Positions 9,001 to 15,915 of a DNA stretch of 40,064 nt are shown here, one piece after another (position 1 is the stretch's first letter; each line of letters opens with the position of its first letter). The notes under the pieces were generated by a model. It did not search any database. It was not told the DNA's origin and was given only the letters and a program-made list of their open reading frames with translations. The stretch lies in contig QKCN01000038.1 of assembly GCA_003245675.1 (NCBI GenBank), positions 1 through 40,064 on the forward strand, written 5' to 3'. Source of the DNA: Bacteriovoracaceae bacterium (GTDB lineage Bacteria; Bdellovibrionota; Bacteriovoracia; Bacteriovoracales; Bacteriovoracaceae). Made by a program: the position numbers and the translations under genes.

Positions 9001-9694
9001 TGGCCTTGGCAATTGCATTATCAATCTCAGCTTTTTGCTCATTTAAAGCGGCCATTTGTTCTTCAACAAATCCGGTAAGCTGCAATTTTTCCTCGTAGAT
9101 GTCTTTTGCAGCGCGAACCTGAACATCATTGCTACAATCGGCAAGAGGATCTGCATCTTTACATGCTTTCAAGCGTGCATCGTATAGATCTTTAGCATCC
9201 TTTTCTGCATTTTTTGCAAAAGTAAGCAATTGATTCTGATAGTTGTACTTCGGCATCAATTCTTCAAGTTTCACATTCTGTAGAGTTAGAATGCTTTCAT
9301 TCTTCTCTATTTCCTCTGCAAGCTTAGCTATTTCGGCCGCCAAAGTGTTAATACGTTCTTCGGTAACACGACGAGTTTCATCTTTTGTTTCTAAGCTTTC
9401 TTTAGCCACTCGTAGCGCTTCAATCTTTTGGGTTTGCAGTGCTTCAGCAGCTTTAAGTTCTTCACGCTTCGCGGCCAATTCAGTCCGCAATGCGTCTAAT
9501 TGTTTTTCCATGGCCAAAAGATCATTTAAATCTTTGGCATAGGAAGCATCATCTGTAAGTTGAAAATTCATGGGACCAATGAATTCTTGGGCCCAATTGG
9601 GTTTGTAACGAGGAGTATAGGCGGCATCAGCATTCTGATAAACTGCGGCACTCCCCAACAATGTCAATGACAAAAATAGTAGCGACTTTTTCAT
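6002..9694 (-). CDS. Giant exported coiled-coil protein with Gly-tetrad and aromatic-tetrad repeats, unknown function
   Basis: I do not recognise this 1230-residue protein as a whole. In order it shows: a signal peptide (1-24, cut after ADA); a long Glu/Lys/Ala-rich coiled coil (about 55-140 and 205-345) split by a segment with Cys178 and Cys187; a run of Gly-x-x-x tetrads at about 342-468; a run in which Tyr or Phe recurs every fourth residue at about 536-644; two beta-rich regions (about 668-740 and 795-905) that look like CARDB/Ig-type sandwiches; an alpha/beta region (about 908-1030) with strands such as APVVIFNS, KTLFVVDD and NILMVFVK; and a Lys-rich helical tail. It should be periplasmic or surface structural. 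The start has AGGAGG nine bases upstream. Single gene between two terminator-like regions. Confidence 0.85.
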   Translation of the reverse strand: MKKSLLFLSLTLLGSAAVYQNADAAYTPRYKPNWAQEFIGPMNFQLTDDASYAKDLNDLLAMEKQLDALRTELAAKREELKAAEALQTQKIEALRVAKESLETKDETRRVTEERINTLAAEIAKLAEEIEKNESILTLQNVKLEELMPKYNYQNQLLTFAKNAEKDAKDLYDARLKACKDADPLADCSNDVQVRAAKDIYEEKLQLTGFVEEQMAALNEQKAEIDNAIAKANSDIETANKSSKEKVSEKETKTSELATLNAEIPALIDQVSTLTEDSRLQNEKVTQLTNQEVSLAKVAEQNAIAFEANANQFERVRQQLIDEIINYNLRGRDQAKIDAAQEGLLLADKVGGRAGEKDGQVNGNYKGETEGRARDYQAGARTGEAQGSEDGKVAGQDAGRVEGLQKGLAQAGSDEGNASGIAKANNSDAKQKGAAAGQVAGVKQAETDGRTRGTAQGETLGVQAMESRGLTEQTVNGSFAGTFQQQEFPFPGGQHLFYDENLNHSRQLIRLSYTAGYRVTYDPEAEHVFYGNVHMAYKAKYDQVFNEAYIASFGLTYEDEIQRGRNETYEAAYNREYGFAYDEQYKVSFDETYRNPDRNHHIFQNAFAVADKDAYETRYTAIYNGSFASAKDVAYNSNINAQVQKYSDLRKAEVQKIYQNNAVLKFVKMSSVDLGLSGVGAQDAITQPGEKVALNMVISNMGDRAASSASIKLQNNKVINLPSLPARSIVTIKGVAQSSIPKGQALNSNFVENFQVLFPLATSERGVIGRYFDSSANGVLKNAQFTTSVQYPLQVTDLSVLQDLFLGQESALSLTVRNISKADYDSDVRIELDSSAGQGVFSRGFADLALDKGQTANLTDAFVRIDDSSMVFDTVNFGATLTKNGVVIGRIANAGETLVRLAFRDIPGAPVVIFNSQTRYARERFKDALNELGGIDNTAILDISTDAGNQVALGGKLSGKTLFVVDDDRNTLLGDARLERALKNQNILMVFVKDGESDDVMSRALRSVKSLKAATRFPMFFQGEKVDIFSTSPIVNKAAESKISTFAATLYELNKVQGLEETLKMTDAQLMSALGRTVTQESVLNQEAQVVNMTRVFLMRLLEETLELDELHSNANKSKERSAVKKQIKKDDMLLVNRYVKMITDGSKDEKIAGALLYAVIFDGVEEALDDVAPMNQVHKRIKRAIEKRFKHLFFNLENKAKRILKKELGNKKLLEQIRNIRNAFTPFKNT
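7757..8089 (-). repeat. Aromatic-x-x-x tetrad repeat in the giant protein
   Basis: Within residues 536-646 Tyr or Phe returns every four residues for long runs, for example YKAKYDQVFNEAYIASF and YEAAYNREYGFAYDEQY, interrupted by short insertions near residues 560 and 597. In a helix this puts an aromatic ladder slowly winding round one face. The repeat is at protein level; the codons vary, so it is not a recent DNA duplication. Confidence 0.7.
8291..8671 (-). repeat. Gly-x-x-x tetrad repeat in the giant protein
   Basis: Residues 342-468 can be written almost wholly as four-residue units beginning with Gly, for example GQVNGNYKGETEGRAR and GKVAGQDAGRVEGLQKG, with a gap near ANNSDAKQK. About two dozen units are present. 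Gly-x3 arrays are known from FliH/YscL-type proteins and as the deca-GX3 motif of Yae1, where they make tightly packed helices; here the array is much longer and in an exported protein. Confidence 0.75.
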
Positions 9695-9952
9695 AAGTTC
9701 GTCCTCCTAAAAATAGGCACTGGTGTTCATATAAAAATCAACAAACTATTTTATGCAATGAACATACCAAAACTTGAGTGTAAAACTCAGGCACTTAACT
9801 CAATGCTTCACTCCCTGACTGAACAATTGACGGTCAAGTGTCTAAATTTTAGACACTTTTCGACACTCTCCACGAGCTTAGCGGAGCCTAATTGACACCT
9901 ATATTGGCGGGAAGGGCCGCAGGATAAATATGCACGCCATATTATCTAGAAC
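9695..9952. other. 258-base intergenic region with a 23-base palindrome
   Basis: This gap between two minus-strand genes holds the leader of the giant protein (AGGAGG at about 9704-9709), a small inverted repeat TGAGT-GTAAA-ACTCA near 9774-9788, a perfect palindrome with 11-base arms (AAGTGTCTAAA) at 9836-9858, and a CTCC..GGAG hairpin near 9870-9888. No RNA gene is recognisable. I see no convincing -35/-10 pair. Confidence 0.5.
9836..9858. promoter_or_regulatory. Perfect 11+1+11 palindrome, possible operator
   Basis: Arm AAGTGTCTAAA, one central T, then the exact complement. It sits 142 bases upstream of the giant-protein start and 95 bases after the chemoreceptor stop. It has only a short T-run on one side and an AT-rich stem, so a dimeric-regulator site is as likely as a terminator. 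Related GACAC words follow nearby. Confidence 0.35.
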
Positions 9953-11638
9953 TTAAATTCGAAACACATTGACCTGATCAAGCAGAGACTGCGATTGACC
10001 GGCCAATTCTCTTGAAGCTGCGGCAGACTCCTCTGCTGAAGCAGCATTTCCTTGTGTGACTTGATCTATTTGTCCCAACGCTTTTGAGACCTGCAAAACT
10101 GATTCAGCCTGTTCATTGGAGCTTCTTGAAATTTCACTTACAAGAGTTGAAACCTGAGTGACTCCTTTTAAAATCTGCCCAAGTGATTCGCTGGTGCTTT
10201 CTGCAATTTGACTTCCGGCAGACACTTTTCTTGAAGAATCTTCAATCATCTCTGTCGTTTCTTTGGCGGCTTTTGCACTTCTTTCGGCAAGATTTCTCAC
10301 TTCCTCTGCAACAACCGCGAATCCTTTCCCATGACGTCCTGCTCGAGCTGCTTCCACTGCCGCATTCAAGGCGAGTAGATTCGTTTGAAAAGCAATCTCA
10401 TCAATAACTCGAATAATTTTGGAAATGGTTTCACTGGATTGATTAATTTGGTTCATTGCCTCGACCAAATCTTTCATCAATTTGGCCCCTTCTTCAGCGC
10501 TTTGCTGAGTGGCAAGACCTATGCTCTGCGCCTGTGAGGCACTACCGGCATTGTGTTCAGATTGAGCCCCAATTTCCTTAACAGAACTAGAGATTTCTTC
10601 GAGACTGGCCGCCTGTTCGGTAGCCCCTTGCGAGAGAGTTTGACTCGCTTTAGCCACCTGATCACTTCCCGAATAAACCTGCTGAGATGCTATCTTTACA
10701 TGCTCAATAGTATCCCGCAGATTCGCTACGGCCGTATTGATATTTTCTTTAAAGCGCAAAAAATCACCTTGATACTCTCCCTCAAATTTCGCCGAAAGAT
10801 CTTTCGTTGAAACTTTGGACATAATTTCCATGGCCATGCGAATTGGGCGTACAATTTCTTCGACAATTGAGTTTATCCCATCAATAATCGGCATAAACTC
10901 AGGAGAAAGCCCTTCTTTATTCGCCCTGACAGATAAATCTCCTTGCCCCACAGAATCAGTAATCCTCCTGGTCATTCCAACGAAGAGAGCAATATTCTTA
11001 GCGATTTGCTTAGTGATAATCAAAGCAAAAACAATTCCAAAAACTAAAATAACAAACAATGAAATCCATTGTGCCTTAACATTATTCTGATTATTAGCGT
11101 ACAGTTCGTCTGATGATTCACTGTACTCATTTTGAATACTAGTCACATTGGCCGCAATGAGATTTGAAACAATATCGCCTAAAGAATCGATAATATTGTC
11201 ATGCTTATTCATCTCCTCTTGACCAGCCCTATCCGAGATTGCCTTTAAAAGCGCCTCTCCAGCTTGCAAAAAAACAGCAGTATCCTTGAGTATCTTTTCT
11301 AAGTTTTCTTTTTCCTGATCCGTATCAACAGCTGCTATAAATTTAGCGCGACTGTCTTCTACAAATTTTTTGAGATCCTGATGAGTCTTAATAATATCTT
11401 CATCAACACGTCCACTTTTGGCATCGACAATGGCATCCATGTAGGCAAGTGTTACATTTTTAAAGCGATATCTAAAATCAGAAAACAATGAAAGCTGATC
11501 GAAGCGTTCCTTATTTAAGGTCACCCCTTGACTGACCTTGCTGCCATTAAGAAGAGTAAATAAGGATGCCAATAAGGCAATAAGTAAAATTGAAGCAAAA
11601 CCAAAAGTAATTCTCTTCCCAATCGTTAAATTTTTCAT
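9953..11638 (-). CDS. Methyl-accepting chemotaxis protein (transmembrane chemoreceptor)
   Basis: A membrane chemoreceptor that controls a CheA/CheW complex. Numbered from MKNLTIG: transmembrane helix about 9-30, a periplasmic helical sensor of about 160 residues (four-helix-bundle type), a second transmembrane helix about 190-212, a HAMP domain, a second HAMP-like unit around [19 protein letters not shown], and the signalling domain with the hairpin tip [21 protein letters not shown], identical in pattern to the family core. The ligand is unknown. The frame could open 60 bases earlier, but GGAG lies five bases before the ATG at 11638 and the transmembrane helix follows directly, so this start is chosen (561 residues). 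No C-terminal CheR-tether pentapeptide of the NWETF type is seen. Confidence 0.93.
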   Translation of the reverse strand: MKNLTIGKRITFGFASILLIALLASLFTLLNGSKVSQGVTLNKERFDQLSLFSDFRYRFKNVTLAYMDAIVDAKSGRVDEDIIKTHQDLKKFVEDSRAKFIAAVDTDQEKENLEKILKDTAVFLQAGEALLKAISDRAGQEEMNKHDNIIDSLGDIVSNLIAANVTSIQNEYSESSDELYANNQNNVKAQWISLFVILVFGIVFALIITKQIAKNIALFVGMTRRITDSVGQGDLSVRANKEGLSPEFMPIIDGINSIVEEIVRPIRMAMEIMSKVSTKDLSAKFEGEYQGDFLRFKENINTAVANLRDTIEHVKIASQQVYSGSDQVAKASQTLSQGATEQAASLEEISSSVKEIGAQSEHNAGSASQAQSIGLATQQSAEEGAKLMKDLVEAMNQINQSSETISKIIRVIDEIAFQTNLLALNAAVEAARAGRHGKGFAVVAEEVRNLAERSAKAAKETTEMIEDSSRKVSAGSQIAESTSESLGQILKGVTQVSTLVSEISRSSNEQAESVLQVSKALGQIDQVTQGNAASAEESAAASRELAGQSQSLLDQVNVFRI

Positions 11639-11715
11639 TAAAGCTCCACGAAAAGTTTTATTATTTAAATAGCCAGAACTTATCGAAGCTTTAGTCAAAA
11701 ACTTAATAGGCTAAA

Positions 11716-12486
11716 TTATAACTCTTTTTCTTCTCGCCCTGATAAATGGATGCTTTTTTCTGAGGGATTGAGACATAACAATAGTTTTTGTTTTTCAAGG
11801 ATATCTTTTTGGCAAGTGACTAGAATTTTATTGGCCCCCAAGGCAACTGCGGCAGAACTGCCAGATAAATTATCAACTTGCTCAGTGGAAATATAGTAAT
11901 CAATACGATCCTGATTCAATAGTGACTCATTATAAATTTTCTTTTGATCATACTGGGAAACAAAATAATCACCAAAGAGTAGAAGGTGCGAACGAGGCAC
12001 AAAGCGCTGCGGCCAAAGCTTATCATCGCGATCAATTCCTGGCCCAATAGAACCACTCGCGGCCCAAACAAAGGGCTGAAAACGCCCCCAGGCTCCATTT
12101 AAAATGGCAGCTCCTTCCGCTTCCACAGGAATACCTGCCGCTGTAATGATGATATTGGCATTTAAGTTGCGAGCATAGTGTATGGCCCTTTCCCAAGACT
12201 TCACACTTTGCTCACCCTTTTCATTAAAAACAGTGACAGGATAAAATTCGATATCTTCCCAATGATTTACTTTCAAAAGCCGAAGAACTTTAGCCCCATG
12301 AAACTGTCTTCCCTTCATGCTCTTAGGACAGGGTAAAATATAATCTCCCCCATTGACGGCCGAGAAGGCCCTCTCCTCACAAAAATAAGAATCGATCACC
12401 ACAATACGTGTGACCTCTTTTTGGCAAGATATAAAAAGCATTGGCCATATTAAGATGACCAATGCTTTCAAAAAAAATTTAAACAT
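11716..12486 (-). CDS. Divergent subtilisin-like (S8-type) lipoprotein
   Basis: Lipoprotein signal with lipobox FISC (Cys21). The remainder shows a stretched-out subtilase pattern in the right order: VIDSYF with Asp32, FHGAKVLRLL with His63 (compare HGTHVAG), NIIITAAG at the strand before the active site, FVWAASGS where subtilases have AAGN, and LSGSSAAVALGA with Ser211 (compare GTSMAAP). Asp, His and Ser are thus in place but the oxyanion Asn appears to be replaced by Ser or Gly, so activity is doubtful; a weak peptidase, a binding protein or a decoy are alternatives. It overlaps the pepD stop by 8 bases and is probably coupled to it. The assignment rests on motif order, not overall similarity. 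Confidence 0.6.
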   Translation of the reverse strand: MFKFFLKALVILIWPMLFISCQKEVTRIVVIDSYFCEERAFSAVNGGDYILPCPKSMKGRQFHGAKVLRLLKVNHWEDIEFYPVTVFNEKGEQSVKSWERAIHYARNLNANIIITAAGIPVEAEGAAILNGAWGRFQPFVWAASGSIGPGIDRDDKLWPQRFVPRSHLLLFGDYFVSQYDQKKIYNESLLNQDRIDYYISTEQVDNLSGSSAAVALGANKILVTCQKDILEKQKLLLCLNPSEKSIHLSGREEKEL

Positions 12487-13924
12487 GCTTCATTACGTCG
12501 AGAACAAAATCCCAAACCATCTTCACGGTACTAATCTGCACTCTTTCATCTGGGGAGTGAGGAAAATTAATATTGGGTCCAATAGAAATGCAATCCATCT
12601 TAGGATACACACTATTAATCAAGCCGCATTCCAAACCGGCATGCACGACTTTTACAAGTGCCTCTTTGCCGAACATGTTTTTGTAACGAGCTTTCATAAG
12701 ATCGAGGATAGGAGATTTTACATTGGGTGCCCAGCCAGGATATGAACCTTGGTGCTCAACATTGGCACCCATTTCTTTAAAAGAGACTGCAACCATATCC
12801 TTCATTCTATTCTTTTCTGCTTCCACAGAACTTCTTTGCGAAGTATGGATCGCGATTTTACCTGCCTCAGCCTTAACAATTGCCAAATTTGATGAAGTTT
12901 CTACAACTTCAGGCATATCTTTACACATACTCAAAACGCCATTGTGCACTTTCGAGATTGTGGCAATAAAAGATTTCAATTCAGAAGGCTCAACAACTTT
13001 ACCTGTAAAATTAGCATCCTTCATACCAAAGGCAAGATCGGGCTCATCATTGCCAAAGCGGGCTTTAAGATCTGCTTCCAAGGCTTTCATTTCTTTTTCC
13101 AAAGCAGCCTTATCTTGCACATAAAGTTGGGCAAAAGATTCACGAGGAATAGCATTTCTTAGGTTTCCACCTTCCACGCGATTTAAGCGCCACTCAATTT
13201 TACCTTCCAAACGAGCAAAAAGCTCATTCATCAATTTATTGGCATTGCCGCGATTGAGATGAATATCACAACCAGAGTGTCCCCCCTTGAGCCCTTTAAG
13301 ACTTATTTCCACTGGCAAAAATCCTTGGGGAGCATCAACTTGTGAATAATTTTTTTCAATCAAAGTATCAACACCACCGGCACAGCCAATATAAAGTTCT
13401 CCTTCATCTTCGGTGTCGAGGTTAACCAGAATATCTCCTGTTAAAAATCCAGGTTTTAAACCAAAAGCTCCAGTCATTCCTGTTTCTTCATCGACAGTGA
13501 AAAGAAACTCAAGTGGACCATGCTCTAAAGTTTTGTCTTCCATCATGGCCATCATCATGGCCACGCCAATTCCATTATCTGCACCTAAAGTCGTCCCTTT
13601 AGCCTTTACATAATCGCCATCAACCCAAGGCTGGATAGGATCTTTTTCAAAGTTATGGGGATTGTCAGAATTTTTCTGGGGAACCATGTCCACATGTGAT
13701 TGGAAAACAATCGTTTTTTTGCTTTCCATCCCTGCACTGGCAGGCTTTTTGACGGCAATATTCATCACTGCATCAGTGTTATACTCAAGGCCTATTCCCT
13801 TGGTAAAATTAATAATATGCTCGACAATTTTTTCCTCATGTTTTGAAGGATGAGGAATGGCACATAAATCATTGAAATGTTTCCAAACACGCTCAGGTGT
13901 TAAATCTAGTAGTGTCTTGCTCAT
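12479..13924 (-). CDS. pepD: Aminoacyl-histidine dipeptidase PepD (M20 family)
   Basis: Cytoplasmic di-zinc dipeptidase (carnosinase-like, Xaa-His dipeptidase) that splits short peptides. Expected metal and catalytic residues are all visible: His77 and Asp79 in FQSHVDMVP, the bridging Asp116 in LGADNGIG, the general base Glu146 and Glu147 in DEETGM, Asp170 in NLDTED and the C-terminal His456 in FPHSPDER. The lid domain sits between about 190 and 390. The length (481) matches the family. The start has AAGGA before the ATG. Downstream gene overlap of 8 bases suggests a two-gene operon with the subtilisin-like lipoprotein, so peptide scavenging is a plausible joint role. Confidence 0.93.
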   Translation of the reverse strand: MSKTLLDLTPERVWKHFNDLCAIPHPSKHEEKIVEHIINFTKGIGLEYNTDAVMNIAVKKPASAGMESKKTIVFQSHVDMVPQKNSDNPHNFEKDPIQPWVDGDYVKAKGTTLGADNGIGVAMMMAMMEDKTLEHGPLEFLFTVDEETGMTGAFGLKPGFLTGDILVNLDTEDEGELYIGCAGGVDTLIEKNYSQVDAPQGFLPVEISLKGLKGGHSGCDIHLNRGNANKLMNELFARLEGKIEWRLNRVEGGNLRNAIPRESFAQLYVQDKAALEKEMKALEADLKARFGNDEPDLAFGMKDANFTGKVVEPSELKSFIATISKVHNGVLSMCKDMPEVVETSSNLAIVKAEAGKIAIHTSQRSSVEAEKNRMKDMVAVSFKEMGANVEHQGSYPGWAPNVKSPILDLMKARYKNMFGKEALVKVVHAGLECGLINSVYPKMDCISIGPNINFPHSPDERVQISTVKMVWDFVLDVMKHV

Positions 13925-14134
13925 AAATACATCCTTTATATTCTTTAAATTAATAACAGCCCCTTATTGAACAAGCTTTCACACAAAGAGTCTAGGGCCC
14001 ACGCGCCAAGTCATTTTCTCTCATCATCTTACTTCACCTTTGTAAGGTTGACGATTTCATGGGGGGAACGATAAAAATATATCGGTTTAACCCCTTATTA
14101 TTTCTTATATTTTCCCTGTGTTTAGGAGGAGTGA
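13925..14134. promoter_or_regulatory. Divergent promoter region between pepD and the Rossmann/acyl-CoA ligase pair
   Basis: 210 bases between divergent starts. For the plus strand, TTGACG at 14048-14053 with TAAAAA 18 bases further is the best promoter candidate, followed by AT-rich leader and AGGAGG before the ATG at 14135. No clear box for the minus strand, no repeat and no small gene. Confidence 0.35.
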
Positions 14135-15892
14135 ATGAAAGCACCCAAAAAAATTGAAAGAGTAGTTATCTTCGGCGGAGGCGGTCTCGTCGGTTATCAA
14201 ATTGCCCGTCTTATTGCTAAAGACATTATCCCTCAAAAGATTGTACTTTGTGCCCTTTTCGAAGAAGAAGCAGCAACAGCAGCTGAAAATCTCAAAAAGG
14301 AATTTCCCCACATCAAGGAAATTGAAATCGAATACGGAAATATCTTTGTAAGAGAAGCGCTTGCTCATGCTGGACGCAATGATATCACAGACAGTAAAGA
14401 AAACCTCAACACTATCTATAATGATGTTTTTGGAAAAATCACTGATGATACCGACAATGTGGGACAACAAAATCTCATGTGCCAAATCATTATGAAACAT
14501 CGCCCTGATATTGTCGTCGACTGTGTCAATACCGCAACAGGGATCAGCTACCAAGATGTCAAAAGCTCTTCACAAGTCGTTAAAGAATTCCGCGATAACC
14601 TTGATGACATCATCGCAGGAAAATCAGGACAAGACATCAAGGGACTAGCAAACTCGCCACTTGAAAGCTTCCCTCACCTTGATAACTTGAGAATGATTGA
14701 CACTCTTTTGGTTTCTCAATCTATTCCTCAACTCGTTCGTCACGTGATCCTTCTTCACCGTGCCATGACAGCTGCGGGAACTTCTTCTTATGTAAAAGTG
14801 GGAACAACAGGAACAGGCGGGATGGGAGTCAATATTCCTTATACTCATGGCGAAGACAAGCCTAGCTTTACGCTCATGACAAAGTCTGCCGTCGGTTTTG
14901 CCCACACCGGTCTTCTTTTCCTTTTGGCCAGAACTCCTGGACCAAGCATTAAAGAAATCAAACCTGGTGCTATGATTGGTTATCGCAAAGTTGATTACCG
15001 TGCGATCAAAAAGCACAGAGCCCCTGTTAAACGCAAAGAACCAATCCGTGAAACACTCAGCACAGAGCTTCACTTAAGAAAAGATGCCAATGACTTCAAA
15101 GAAAATGGTGATCTACAATTAGTGGGTATTGATACTGGTGAAAATGGTTTCTTCACCCGTGCAGAATTTGAGGCGATCACTTACCTCAACCAAATGGAAT
15201 TTGTAACACCTGAAGAAATTGCAGAACTCGTTCTTAAAGAAATCTCTGGTGCCAACACAGGTAAAGACGTTATCGGCGCTATCGACAGTTCCGTTTTGAA
15301 CCCAAGCTACCGTGCCGGTTACATCCGTCAAGACGCCATCAATGCAATGGAAATGATGGAAGATGAAAAAGGCGTACCAAGTATTGCCATTGGCGAACTT
15401 GGCCCCCCACAGCTTTCTAAATTCCTTTACGAAGTTCATATTCTACAACACTTCTTCGATACGGTAGCAGAACTCGCCGATGAGTCCTACACAGCAGAAG
15501 AAATGGCAGAGCGTGCAGAAAAATATGTCATGGAAAATGATATTCGTGAAATCATTACTTCTTTAGGACTTCCTGTTCTTCTTCGTGATGGCAAAACCAT
15601 CCTTAGAGGACCAAGCATTGCCATTCCAGAATCAAAAGTTCACGCCAATGTTAAAATCGAAAATGCTTCCAGCATCGACGAATGGGCCCGTCAAGGATGG
15701 GTTGATCTTCGCGTAGAAAACATGAGAGTTTGGAAAGCACGTGCTAAAAAAATGATGGCCTCTCAAAATAAAATCTACAATATCGGCTCTTCAGCTTATG
15801 GCCCAGATGTTTACAAACACAAAAAGCTCCATACAGGAGAAGTAGTTGGCTGGATTTTTATCAATGAGTTTGGTGGTCAACGTATTAAGTAA
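14135..15892 (+). CDS. NAD(P)-binding Rossmann-fold protein of unknown substrate
   Basis: The N-terminus RVVIFGGGGLVGYQIARL (9-26) is a clear dinucleotide-binding beta-alpha-beta turn of the GxxGxxG type, as in extended short-chain dehydrogenases. I do not recognise the rest of this 585-residue protein; it has a Gly-rich loop VGTTGTGGMGVNIPYTHG near 220-238 and is mostly hydrophilic, so cytoplasmic. Length is about twice that of ordinary epimerases. Codons are strongly biased to CGT, GGT, CTT and AAC, unlike the neighbours to the left, which suggests high expression. AGGAGG precedes the ATG by five bases. An acyl-CoA synthetase gene follows after 23 bases, so a role in acid or acyl-CoA metabolism is inferred. 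Confidence 0.8.
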   Translation: MKAPKKIERVVIFGGGGLVGYQIARLIAKDIIPQKIVLCALFEEEAATAAENLKKEFPHIKEIEIEYGNIFVREALAHAGRNDITDSKENLNTIYNDVFGKITDDTDNVGQQNLMCQIIMKHRPDIVVDCVNTATGISYQDVKSSSQVVKEFRDNLDDIIAGKSGQDIKGLANSPLESFPHLDNLRMIDTLLVSQSIPQLVRHVILLHRAMTAAGTSSYVKVGTTGTGGMGVNIPYTHGEDKPSFTLMTKSAVGFAHTGLLFLLARTPGPSIKEIKPGAMIGYRKVDYRAIKKHRAPVKRKEPIRETLSTELHLRKDANDFKENGDLQLVGIDTGENGFFTRAEFEAITYLNQMEFVTPEEIAELVLKEISGANTGKDVIGAIDSSVLNPSYRAGYIRQDAINAMEMMEDEKGVPSIAIGELGPPQLSKFLYEVHILQHFFDTVAELADESYTAEEMAERAEKYVMENDIREIITSLGLPVLLRDGKTILRGPSIAIPESKVHANVKIENASSIDEWARQGWVDLRVENMRVWKARAKKMMASQNKIYNIGSSAYGPDVYKHKKLHTGEVVGWIFINEFGGQRIK

Positions 15893-15915
15893 TTTAATGA
15901 AATAAAGGAGCAAAG

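Noticed and set aside
9695-9952. tRNA or small RNA gene in the largest gaps (also 13925-14134 and 2765-2971)
   Set aside because: No cloverleaf, CCA end or other RNA-gene pattern could be seen.
11660-11690. sigma-28-like words (TAAAGCTT and CGATAA) before the chemoreceptor
   Set aside because: The two elements are adjacent instead of separated by about 11 bases.
11639-11698. 20-residue N-terminal extension of the chemoreceptor
   Set aside because: The ATG at 11638 has GGAG and gives the normal receptor N-terminus.
12723-13124. 133-codon plus-strand frame opposite pepD
   Set aside because: Shadow of pepD, no ribosome site and no recognisable motif.
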